Positions 41,143-52,800 of a DNA stretch of 64,000 bases are shown here, one piece after another. Source of the stretch: Tieghemiomyces parasiticus (taxonomy: Eukaryota > Kickxellomycota > Dimargaritomycetes > Dimargaritales > Dimargaritaceae); NCBI GenBank assembly GCA_027575765.1, contig JANBPT010000016.1, positions 1-64,000 of the forward strand. Direction: 5' to 3'. A program made the translations under genes and the position numbers. A model generated the notes under the pieces. That model was given only the letters and a program-made list of their open reading frames with translations. It was not told where the DNA came from and ran no database searches. How positions within the stretch are numbered: position 1 is the first letter of the stretch; every line of letters begins with the position of its first letter.

Positions 41143-44100
41143 ATGGTTGCTGACAGCAAGGACCGGCCCGCCCTGGAGTTGGACAACAAGACCGAGCAGG
41201 GTTTCTGCAGCTTCTATCTAGCCCTGCCGGCCAAGGCGGGCAACACTGTTCGACTCTTTGAGCGCTCGGGCGGCGATTTTTATAGTGTGCACGGGGACGA
41301 CGCGCACTATGTGGCCCGAAACGTATACAAGACCACCACGGTGCTGAAGTATCTGGGCGGCGACGCAAGTACGGGCCTGCCGAGCTGCACCATGTCCCGC
41401 CTGGTGGCCGAAACCTTCCTGCGGGACGCCCTGCTGACCCAGCAACTCCGGGTGGAGATTTGGGTATCCGACTCCGCCACGACGGCGGGTCGTAAAATTG
41501 GTCTGCTCGGTGGTGGCGGCGGCGGAAGCGGCGATTGGAAACTGGGTCGCCAGGCCTCCCCGGGCAACCTTCAAGAGCTCGAGGACGTCCTGTTCGCTCA
41601 TTCGGGTATGGACGTGGCCCCTGTCGTGGCCGCTCTCCAGCTGTCCACGCTGCGTGACCAGAAGGTCATCGGCGTGGCCTTCGCCGACACCACCCAGTGC
41701 ACCCTCGGTGTGACCGAGTTTGTGGACAACGACCTCTTCTCGAACCTCGAATCTCTCGTCATCCAGCTCGGGATCAAGGAGTGTATCCTTCCGGTCGCCG
41801 ACGCCCATCGGGACTACGACATGCAGAAGATTCGGGGATTGCTAGACCGTTGTAATGCAGTGGTCACCGAGGTCCGCCGGGGAGACTTTCAGACTAAAGA
41901 TGCCGAGCAGGACCTTAACCGGCTACTCGAGGAGGAGACCTCTGTCGCCGCGCGGCCGGAGTTTGAGATGAAGCAGGCCATGGGTGCGACCATGTGCCTG
42001 ATCAAGTACTTAGCGGTAGGTGGAGAGGTCACCCCCCTGGATATACACATCTGCCCGAATATCACTTGGCAAAACCCCGGGGCACCTGCTGACCATGTCG
42101 TCTATTTACACTTTTGTACACTATTTACCGCCGCCCAACCTGATTCAGCTTCTGTCCGATGAGAACAATTTTGGCCGCTACTGCCTAATCCGCCACGACC
42201 TGTCACAGTTTATGAAACTGGACGCCTCTGCCCTGCGCGCCCTCAACCTCATGCCCACTACCCAACTCGGCGGCAATCAAACTATGAGCCTGTTCGGTCT
42301 GTTGGACAAGTGCAAGACCTCGCAAGGCTCGCGCCTACTCCGCCAGTGGCTCAAGCAGCCGCTGATGAACCTGGATGAGATTGGGGAGCGCCACTCTCTG
42401 GTGCAGCAGTTCGTGGAGGACGTTGAGCTCCTCCAGAGTCTACACGTAAGTTGACCATGCCCTAGGAGGGTAACCGGGCCTAGTCGCTGTCTACTGGATT
42501 GCGTTTACCCGACTCTTTGTGTTCTACGGGTAATCGCTACCCTCCACCTCGAACCCGCTTTAACTATACGCCTTTTTTTCTCGACTCATTCCTCTCCCCC
42601 GCAGAACGAATACCTTCGGTCTGTTCCCGACCTTAACCGCCTGGCTAAAAAGTTCCAGCGAGGCAAGGCCCACCTGCAGGATATCGTGCGTGTGTACCAG
42701 GTAGTCGTGCAGCTACCGGCCCTCATCACCGCCCTCGACGGTGCCGAGGTGTTCCCGGAACTCGTACGGGCTCACTACATTACGCCCTTGGAGACCTGCG
42801 CTACTGAGCTGGCCAAACTGCAGGAGTTGGTCGAGACCATGATCGACCTGGCGAAAGTGGACCACCACCAGTACCTAATCAAGGCCGAGTTCGACCCAAC
42901 GCTAGCTGCGTTGGAGGCGCAGATGACCACGGCGCTACAGGCAATGGCTGCTGAGCAGGCCCGGGTGGGGCGAGACCTGGACATGGAACTGGACAAGCGG
43001 CTTAAGCTGGAAAAGAGCACCCTGTTCGGCTACTGTTTCCGCCTGACCCGGATCGACGCAGCCTGCATCCGTAACCGCGGCGCGACCTACCCAGAACTGG
43101 CCGTACAAAAGAACGGGGTCTACTTCACCACGCCGACCCTGCGCGCCCTGGCCACTGAACACACCGACGCTGCCGAGGAGTACGGTCGCGTTCAGAGCGT
43201 CCTCGTCAAGGAGGTCATGGCTATCGTGGCGTCCTATTGCCCAGCCTTTGAGCGGCTAAATACCATCGTGGCCCACCTGGACGTGATTTTGAGTCTAGCC
43301 CATACTGCCGTGCAGGCCCCCACGCCGTACGTGCGCCCCACCATGCGGGCCACCGGGGGGTTGACCCTCGTCGCCGCCCGCCACCCCTGCCTGGAGGTCC
43401 AGGACGATGTGACGTTTATCCCCAACGACGTCCGACTCGAGCGCGGGACTCGCGAGTTTCAAGTCATTACGGGCCCCAACATGGCCGGCAAGTCCACCTA
43501 CATTCGCCAGGTCGGCGTGATCGTGCTCATGGCCCAGATTGGCAGTTTCGTGCCCTGCGACGAGGCCGAGGTTTGTCTTTTCGATAGCGTCCTGGCGCGC
43601 GTGGGAGCTGGCGACAACCAGATGAAGGTACGTGGGAAGTTGGGGGCGAAGGGTCAACATTGGCCTTTATCAATCGTCCGGGCACGTATCCTCCGGGACC
43701 AGTATTGATGACTAATTCCATAAGCTGTTCATCGTTCGCTTCTTTTCACCTGCAGGGCATCTCCACCTTCATGGCTGAGATGCTGGAAACCTCATCGATC
43801 ATCAAGGTAAATCGCCGACCACAGCTTGTGGTCAGTACGGAGGCCACGGGAAGGGGGCCACTTCCCCTAGTCAATACTCGGCTGCTTACTTACCTTGTAA
43901 CCCCTCTATCATTATCTACAGACCGCCACCGACCGATCCCTCATCATCATTGACGAACTGGGGCGCGGCACTAGCACCCATGACGGTTTCGGCCTGGCCT
44001 GGGCCATTTCCGAGTAAGTGTACACTACTGGGGGTTTTTTTTGCCAACGAAGGGAGTTTGTGCGGGGGGAAGGATTCCGAATGGCGTCATTTTAACTTAT

Positions 44101-44682
44101 TCATTTTCACTTCCACCGCCATCGCACCGCGCTTTCCTAACCACCAGATACATACTCAAGCACCTGCGCTGCTTCTGCTTGTTCGCCACCCACTTCCACG
44201 AGCTCACGGCGCTGACGGAAGAATTCCCGCAGGTGGGTAACCTGCACGTGATGGCGCACGTAGGTGAAGTGGACGGCCGCCGCGAGATCACGCTGCTCTA
44301 CAAAGTGCAGGAAGGCGTGTGCGACCAGAGTTTCGGGATCCACGTGGCCGAGCTGGCCAATTTCCCCGAGTCGGTCGTGCGGCTGGCCAAGCGAAAGGCC
44401 GAGGAACTCGAGGACTTTTCCACGGAGGAAAAGGCCAAAGCAGCGGCGACGGGTGACGGCGTTCAGGAGGGGGCCAACCGTCCGGCAAAACGGTTCACGC
44501 CAGAGCAGGAGGCCCAGGGCCAAACCCTGATCAAGCGGTTTCTGACCGAGTTTAGCCGGACGCCTGGTTTGGACGGTTTGGCCTCTTCTGAGGTCCGCCA
44601 GGCCGTCGTCGCCCTCAAGGCCAAATATGAGTCAGAGTTCCGCGCCGACGCCTACGTCCAGGACGTCCTGGCGACGTTGTAA
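41143..44682 (+). CDS. MSH2: DNA mismatch repair protein MSH2
   Basis: MutS homologue, common subunit of MutS-alpha/beta that recognises base mismatches and small loops. Six exons: 41143-42015, 42149-42445, 42605-43627, 43756-43806, 43922-44013 and 44148-44682, giving 956 aa (human 934). Introns are 115-159 nt with GT/AG ends and intact phase. The mismatch-binding/connector regions come first ([11 protein letters not shown]; FFxR-like [11 protein letters not shown]). Next are lever/clamp helices ([67 protein letters not shown]). The ATPase domain has Walker [10 protein letters not shown] at 680-688, FVPCDEAEV, Walker [10 protein letters not shown] and [11 protein letters not shown]-terminal helix-turn-helix and Msh6/Msh3 dimer region follows ([18 protein letters not shown]). 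The Gly-to-Ala in Walker A also occurs in some bacterial MutS and should be tolerated. Confidence 0.98.
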
Positions 44683-45682
44683 AGTCCCTTAGCGTGGCTT
44701 TGCGGCACCGCCGTTTTCTTTCTCTTTAGTGTCACTTCCTTTCTACTTGTATACTCGATAAACTTGTGCCATTTACCACAAGGGGCTGTAGAGCCGAGTT
44801 GTGTGGCCCGGGAATACCAATCTTGGTTCAGTCAAATAATACCCGCAATGCCGATGAACCTACTGTATTTTGTAGAGGTGTTCGCATAGCAGCAGATAAA
44901 TTTTTGCGCCTGCTGAGATTATAAATTTGCGCTACCCACTCGCCAACCGTGCGTCTTGGGTGATGCGTTGGTTGCACGGGCTGTGGCCAGCCAGTATGCG
45001 TCGTCGCATTTTGCGCCGGAACGAGTGGATCCTGCTTTGCGCCTGTTGCTGTTGATGTTGCTGACGCCAAATCCTCGAGCTGCACCGACAGTGCCAGGTA
45101 GACGCTACTTGCCATACCAGCCTAGGTCAATGCCACTGATGGCTGGACAGAGAAGCTTCATCTGAGAAATGGAAAGAATAACCGCTACCTGCTGTGAGAC
45201 AACGTACTAATTGGCTCGACCTTTGGCCATTCTGCTAACGTTTCTCACTGTGCCGTATTTTCATAAATGCAAATGCACTTGCAAACGGCTCGGCTCGTTA
45301 AACGCACAATTTTCCTCCATTGAAATGCAAATTCACGAGGCACGCGCCGCAAATACCACACACAGTTGGCGTGATATCCATCATCGCATGGCGCAAACTC
45401 ATTTGCAAGTAATAGTATAAACCCACAGGCTTATGCATACCTCCAGAGTGAGGACAGTACAGAAGGTAGGTCCGTGAGCGAACCTCGGGCCAATCACCCC
45501 TTACCTCCCCCCTTCCCCCGAATCCCCCCTTACTGGCACCAAGTCTCCACCGTCCTACTGATTCCCCAAGCTAGGTCACCAGGCCTAGAAGCGGCTCCTC
45601 ATCTGTACATCCCGCTCATTTACTGGGCGGTTCTTCTCTGCATTGTTAACACCTTCGGAATCTCACCTCACCGGCCTCTATA
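44683..45682. promoter_or_regulatory. Intergenic and promoter of AP-2 sigma gene
   Basis: MSH2 3' flank, then the promoter of the AP-2 sigma gene. Two exact ATGCAAAT octamers lie at 45267-45274 and 45325-45332, with a near match on the opposite strand (ATTTGCAA) at 45401-45408. A TATAAA element follows at about 45416. The stretch at 45490-45680 is pyrimidine-rich up to the ATG. Confidence 0.5.
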
Positions 45683-46564
45683 ATGGTAATGCTCTGCAAC
45701 CGTATCCCTTTCTACCGAACCGGCCATCCCGAATTCTCCTACCTTGCCAAACATATGGAAACGGCATGGACATGGCACTGACAGCACCCTCTACCTCGAC
45801 TCCCTTCAATTTCGACGACTCACTACTTGCAGATACGCTTCATCCTCGTGCAGAACCGCCAGGGAAAGACCCGCGTAGCCAAGTGGTACGTTCCGTACAC
45901 GGACGACGAAAAGACTCGGCTGAAAGGTGAGGTTCACCGGCTGGTGGCCACCAGGGACCAGAGGCACCAGTCCAATTTTGTTGAGGTAGGTGCCCGTCGT
46001 GTGCGTCCGTAGGGGTGGTGGTGGTGGGGGGGGGCGACAACTTGGCGATGTGCGATTGGCATGCGTTATCAACGCCTGTCAGCCTTACGCTTCACTACTG
46101 ACACACCACGCCCGTTCTACCCAAACCCAACACCCCCCCTTTTTGGTTCTCCTCTGCCCTCTCGACCAGTTCCAAAATCACAAGGTTGTGTACCGCCGCT
46201 ACGCCGGCCTCTTCTTTTGCTTCTGCGTTGACGCCAACGACAACGAGCTGGCCTACCTCGAGGGTATCCACTTCTTTGTTGAGGTCCTGGACGCCTTCTT
46301 CGGCAACGTCTGTGAATTAGACTTGGTATTCAATTTTTACAAGGTAAGGCAGTTACCCGCTGCGGCCAGGGGTCGATGGTCCAGAAGTGACGTCTATTAC
46401 CCGAGGGTTCAAACAAACCAACGCTCTCCCCTTGACCGTGCCCTACACCTTTCTCTCCACAGGTGTACGCCATCATCGACGAAGTGTTTCTGGCCGGCGA
46501 GATCCAAGAGACGAGTAAAGCTGTCGTTATGACGCGTCTCGACCATCTTGATAAACTAGAATAA
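45683..46564 (+). CDS. APS2: AP-2 clathrin adaptor small subunit sigma
   Basis: Sigma-2 subunit of the AP-2 endocytic adaptor, which helps bind dileucine cargo at the plasma membrane. Four exons: 45683-45685 (the ATG only), 45833-45985, 46170-46343 and 46463-46564, giving 143 aa (human AP2S1 142). The protein begins with Met joined by splicing to [20 protein letters not shown], then [59 protein letters not shown] and [19 protein letters not shown]. All are longin-fold adaptor signatures, and the [18 protein letters not shown] text places it with sigma-2 rather than sigma-1 or sigma-3. The first coding exon contributes a single codon; the intron after it (ATG|GTAATG, 147 nt) is supported by the immediately following TTGCAG|ATACGC acceptor. 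Convergent with FAS, 273 bp apart. Confidence 0.95.
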
Positions 46565-46781
46565 GGGATGGGCAACATCAACCCCTTTTTTCTACCCATA
46601 AATCCACATGTAATCTAGACTCATGGGACACGTTTGTAGATTGATAATTGGGCAGTTTAGTAATCGGCATCTGGGATGTAGATGTGAAAAAAAAAGTAAA
46701 CAGCAAGCCTAAAGGCACAAGGGATCTAGCTCTGTGAGAGACTAAAAGTTGGCATTAATAAATGAAATGATTACGAGAAAA

Positions 46782-46798
46782 ATATATATATATATATA
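46782..46798. repeat. AT dinucleotide microsatellite
   Basis: An uninterrupted run of alternating A and T between the convergent 3' ends of the AP-2 sigma and FAS genes, within a short AT-rich segment that probably carries the polyadenylation signals of both. Confidence 0.8.
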
Positions 46799-46837
46799 CC
46801 TAAAAATGCTTAACTAGGTGAGCCATAATCGGGAACC

Positions 46838-49800
46838 CTACTCAGCGGCGGCAGAACCGTCCGAGGCTAGGGCCAGGGCCACAGCATACTCACCCGAGTG
46901 GCTGATAGATACCTTGACACGGCGGACCCCGGCCTCGTGGGCGACACGCTGGGCTTCACCGTGGAACACGACCTCGGGCGCACCGGACTCGGTAGATAGA
47001 ATCTCAATGTCCTTGAGCGGGGCGGCGGCGCCTTGGGTGAAGACGGGACGGTTCGCGTAAGAGGTGACCGCTTTGATGACAGCCTCCTTGGCCGACCAGC
47101 GACCGGCGAAACTGGCCTGGGCGTCTGGGCGGCCACGGCAGTAGGCCACCTCGCGGTCGGTGAAGTTACGCTCGACAAAGGTGGCGTTGTCCACATTCAC
47201 GGCGGAAAGAAGTTCGACGTCCACGCCGACCCCACGGTCGCCCTCGGGCGTCGCGCCGGTGGCTAGCTTGCGGAGGACCTGAGCGGTCGCCTCCGGGTCG
47301 GTTGCGGGACGGGCAGTCGTACCAGCGTTGTCTTTAAACACGTAGGTACCCTTCGGGGCGCTGTAGTCGGCGCGGGCCAGTGGGTTGAGGTACACGGCAC
47401 TTTCCAAGGCAGCGGAGTAGGGGGCCTCAGTCTTGGCGCGGAACAGCGGGGAGACGCCAGCCATGGCATCGTGCCAGTAACGGTAGGCTACGGCCTCGCG
47501 GCGACGGTTCTTGGTGCGGTAGGCCTCGTAAGTGGCGCGGTCGAGGGCACCGAACAGGTAATCCGGGTGGATGACCAGGACCTCGCCTCCCACCTGACCG
47601 AACCCGAACGACTTGAGCAGGCCAGCCTTGACACCGTCGGTGTGGATGCTACGGCTCGGGTAGAGAACGTACTCGTAGGGACGCAGGGCGGCGTCGATGT
47701 TGTCGGCGTTACGGTTGCCCGGGATAATGCCGGTCTGGAGGACCTGGAGGACGCCGTTAAGCATCCAGGCGGCGGCGGCGCCCTTGGGGTGGCCTGTCAA
47801 ATACTTCTGGAAGATGCTGGGGCAGGCGTTGCCCACAGCTCGGCCCAGATGGGCGAACTGCTTGTTCAGCACCTCAGATTCGTTCTTGTCGTTGGCCTTG
47901 GTGCTAGTACCGTGGAAAGAAGCCACGCCCACGTCGTCGATGGTAAGGCCGAAGCTGGCCAGGGCACCGCGCAGCGGACTGATCTCAGGCTGGCGGCGGT
48001 AGAAGAAGTTGCCCCAGAGCTGCAAAGCTTCCTTCTCCTGGCGACGGGCCGACTCGGCGATGTGGCGGGTGCGGGAGGCAACGAAATCGGCCTCGGACAC
48101 CTCGTCGTCCTGTGCGGAACCCTGGCGGCGCTGCGCCACCTCTTCCTCGAGGTAGGCGTACTCAGCCTCGACCCAGTCCTTGATCTGGCGGCGGCGCAGG
48201 TCGAGCTGGCGACGGCGGTACTTGATGTCAAGGAACGGGGACTTGACGTCCTCGGTAATCTCGCGTGCGGTGGTCAGGATACCCTGGCCTGGCGCGGGCA
48301 CCGAGCGACCCTCCTTATCGGTGGCGGTATTGGTCAGAGCGATGATGCCGTACACGGGAACACCCATCTCCAGGGCCACGGAGGCCGACATGAGCACTTC
48401 GATACCGGCACCGAACGACTCCATGAACCCGGAACGGGTGGTGGTAGCCGGGCGCGACATCTCCTGCGGGGTGCGGCCGCGCTTGAACTCCTCGTCGGTG
48501 CTGCTGGTGGCCTTCATGTTACCAAACTCGTACGAGCCCTCCTCCTGGAAGTCGTCGTAACCACCGACCAGCACGATCTTGGCCTTGCCACTCTGGATGG
48601 TTTCGACACCCAGCTCGACCGACTCGACGGCGGTGGCGCAGGCGCCCACGGGGGTCTTGATGGGACCCGATGAAGACAGCAGGAGCAGGTTGACCCAGGC
48701 GGCCATGGTGTTGATGAAGGTCTCCTGCAGAATGTCATTCTGGACGGGCTTGTCCAGCAGACGGTCACGGTACATCTTGGACAGCGAGTACATGCCACCC
48801 ACACCGGACCCGCAACAGTTGCCCACCTCACTGACGTGAACGTACTTGTAGAATTCGTATGGGTCGGTGATACCGGAGGCTACCAGGGACTCGACGGTGG
48901 CGACCAGAACGAACAGGGTGATACGGTCGACCTGGTCGATAATTTCTTGGGGCACGCCGTAGCGTGCGGCGTCCCAGCCGGTAGGGATCTGACCGGCCAC
49001 CAGGCGGTCGAAGCGTAGGGCCTTGGGCACCATGAGGGTGGCGCCCTTGCGGAAACGGACCTGGAACTGGCCCGTCTCGGCGTGCTCGGCCACGTCGACA
49101 AACTCGCCGTTCTGGGCCACGAACTGGGCAGCCTCCTCGGGACTGGCCTCGAAGGGCTCGAGGTCGTGGTCGATGACAACCTCGCGGAGGATGAGCTTCT
49201 TCTCGGGCTGGTACCCGGCAACCAGTTCGGGTTCAATGAGGCGGATACCCGTGTGGGCCAGGATCTGTGCCTCGTAGCGGGTCTTGACGTCTACGTCACG
49301 CACAGGCTCCAGGGTCTTGGCGTCGACCCAGCCAGAGTAGGGGCCCTTACCACCAGGCAGCGGACCGGTGTGGTGACGGATGTAGCCCATGATCCAGGCC
49401 ATCTCAATGCAGCCCTCCAGGGAGAATTCGCCGAAGGCTTCCATCTCCCAGCGGGTCCGCGAGTTACCGTAGGGGCCCACCTCACTGTATCCGGTCACGA
49501 CCACCACGTTGTCCAAATCCAGCATACCCTGGAGGTGGCGCAGGTGGGCCAGGCCGTCGTATGCCTTGAGTTCGGGGAAGGAGAATTTGAGGTTGGCGCG
49601 GGGGGTGACCATGCGGCGCTGGTAGGCCCGCTCGGCCTCGGCGCCTTGGGCGGCCTGGAAGTCCAGCGTGGCCTCAGCCTTGACGGCGCGACGCAGGTCC
49701 GCGGTGGCGGTGAGTTCAGCGCGCAGGCGGCGGGTGACGGCCTGCAGGTCGGGGATGAACTGCAGGCAGCCGTTAAGATCGGCCCACACGGGCTCGTGCT

Positions 49801-52800
49801 GGGCACGGGCAGCAAGGCGCGGGTGCATTAGACCTAGCAGGTTGAAGGACATTTCCTGAGCCGAGAAGGTGCGCACGCCCAGCGCCTCCAGGCCCTGGGC
49901 AATCAGGTTGTTGGGAGCCATCAGGCCCGTGCCGCGGGTCCAGCCGATGACAGCACCGGTGATCGTCAGGTAACTGCCCCAGCTCTCCGAGTGCCAGCGG
50001 TTAAACAAGGTCTCGAGACCCAGCTTGGACTCGGAGTAAAGGCCGTCGCTGCCGAAGGTGCCGTGGTTCGGGGACAGCGGCAGGATGACCTGGGCCGGAC
50101 GGGTGTCGCTACCGCGGCGCAGCTTGTGGGTCTTAACGTGACCCAGCAAGCGCAGCAGGTTGGTGAGCATAGCGCGGTGGGCCAGCTCGGACTTGGAGTC
50201 CAGGTCGCTAATTTCACGGCCGTTCTCCGGGATGGCGGCAAAGGGCACAATGTAGTCCAGGTCCCAGCCGAGTCCACCGGTAGCCTTGTCGGTCGAGTAG
50301 ATAAAATCCACCAGGGCCGCCACATCCTGGGCCGAGCCCTGGTTGAAGGGTACCACGACCAGGGTCGAGCCCTTGGACCCGTGGCGGTGGTAGATGCTCT
50401 GGTAGTAGCTGGTGGCCGCGCGGTTGTAACGCGACGTGGTCACCACCACCTGGGCGCCGCCCGAGAGCAGGCCCTTGAGGATCTCGGCGCCGATGGAGCC
50501 GCGACCGCAGCCGGTCACCAGCACCATCTTGTTCTCGAATGTGAGTCCGTCGCGGGCCATGGTGCCCAGTACCTCGAGGTACTCGTGGGTGAGGGTCGCA
50601 TTGTAAGCCCATTCGCCGGTGGGGGTTTTGCGGCGGAGGTGCAGGTACGGAATGTTAGCCGCGGCGGGCTTGGGGACGCGGGGAACGACGCCGGCGGCGT
50701 CAGTGGTAGCGGAGATGGAAGGGCGGCGGCGACGGCTAGCACCGACCGTCCTGGAGGTCGAGGCCCCGCGCGGGTTGACGGAACGCGAGCGACCGCTGGT
50801 GACGCCGGCGTTCATGTGCAGGGCGCGCACAATCTCGCCATACATGTTCTTGATCGCCGCACGGTTACGGGGCTTGAGGCGGGTCTGGCCCTGGACCAGA
50901 CGGTAGATGCGACCCAAATTATACTGTACGCGCTGGCGGCTGGCGAAAGTACCCAGGGCGGACCCGCGGGCCATCTCGCTCACGTAGTCCTCCAGCTTAC
51001 GCAGGCCCTCGCGAGGGGCCTCGCAGTACTCGATGCGACCTTCGGCGGTAATGGTAGTGAGCGGGGCGGTGGGGAAGGCTACGTCCTTGTACACAGGGGC
51101 CAGGTTGAGTACGTCCTTGCAGTTCTCACGCAGCATGGTGGCCAGGTCGCGGGCGCGGCGGTAGGTCTCGCTGTCCTGCGGCATCTGGCGGATGTGGTAG
51201 TCCATGTAGCGCAGGAAACCGGGATCGGTCCGGTTCATGACGTGCAGGCATTGAGCGGTCACGTCACGGTCCACGTCGGTGAGGCGGCCAAACACAATGT
51301 CAAAGTAAAGGAGGAGGGCATCCTGGCGGGCCCAGTTCCAGTAGGAATCAAAGACGCGGGCCTTGTAAGGGTCAAAGATGGGGCGAATACCCTCGGCGTA
51401 AGCGTCGCCGTGCTCGGCCAGCCACAGGTCAAGCTCGGACTGAAGCTGGGCGGCGCGGGTCTGCTCGGCCGCAAGCTGGCGGTGACCATCACGGAGGTCC
51501 ACCTTCAGATAGCGGGCCAGGACGGCCAGCTGCTGGCGTACAAAGTCGTCCTGGCGGGTCTGCATAGCCACCAGTTCGGCACTGTCGACCACGGCGCCAC
51601 TGGAGCCGGAACTGCTGGCGCCCCCACTGCCGCCAGGAGTCAGCGTGATGCCCTGGCGGGCCGCGTAGGCGGACACAACAGAATCCAGCCAGGTGCGGGC
51701 GTCGGCCTCGCTGGCCAAGCGAGCGGTGGGCTCCATGGTCACGGCCACGAGGAGAACGCCCGCGGTGCGCTGCGGGCCTAGGCCGTAGGTGCCGGACAGG
51801 TACTGCTTGGCAGAGGTGAGGTTGAACCCACCAGGCATCTTGGCACTCATCATTTTGGCCACGAGCGAGCTCGTATGCTTACCCAGGTCACCGGTAAAGG
51901 CGCCGCCACTACCCAGGGCCTCGCCTAGCTCATCGAGCGGAATCTCCTCGGACTTCTCAGGCACGTTGCTGCCAAACTCTTTCTGGAGGTCGCCCAAAAT
52001 CTCGTTCTGAAGGGTGGATTTGCCGCCCACCAGGTCCTTGATGGCCTTGCCCAGGGCAATGTCGCCCAGACCCTTCTTAAGCTTCTGCGCGATGGTGGCG
52101 TGCAGGACCTCAACCGCCGTGAGCGGGACGTCCTCGACACTGGCGGCGGCGGCCACAGGGGCCTGCGGAGCAGCAGGGGCAGCCGCAACGGGGGCAGGGG
52201 CAGGGGCAGAGGCCGCGGCTGGAGCCGGAGCGGCGGCGGGGGCGGCTTCCGGTTCCGGCTCAGCGACCGGGTCGAACGCATAGTAAATCTCCTTGGGATG
52301 CTTGGCGTAGCAGAGGTTGACACGCTGGAAGGTCATGGCGTCATCGTAGGCCTCGTACTTGAACTTGAGGGTGCGCTCGGCCATGCCACACAGGGTTGGG
52401 GTGGGACCAACCTCAATGAGCCGCTCCACGCCGAACCGCTTAAAGAGCTGGTCCTGAGTCTCAATCCAGCGGACGGGCGAGGCGAACTGGTAGGCCAGCA
52501 GCTCGATGAGCAAAGTGAAGCCCAGGCGCTGCTGTTCGCTCGGCGAGGCGTACCCTGACTTGGAGTCCCATTGGTCTAGCACCTTGGCGAGGCGGTGGCT
52601 GTCGGTTTGCTTGTAGACCATCGTGATGTAATCCTTGGACAACGAGAAGGGCTGAGCGGTCAAGTTGGGGATGTACTTTCCGCTGAGCAGTTGTACGTTA
52701 ACAAAGGACGGGGCCAGACGCTTAGTCAGATAGGCGCGGAAGGGGCCCACGCCGTTGAGCAGGAAGGAGGAGTGGAAGGGCACGTCGATGCCCTGGAGGG

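Noticed and set aside
49991..51781. Long open frame antisense to FAS (596 codons)
   Set aside because: It is a mirror of the GC-rich codon bias of the FAS gene on the other strand, with no family resemblance. Similar shadows lie opposite the flippase and PHK-like genes.
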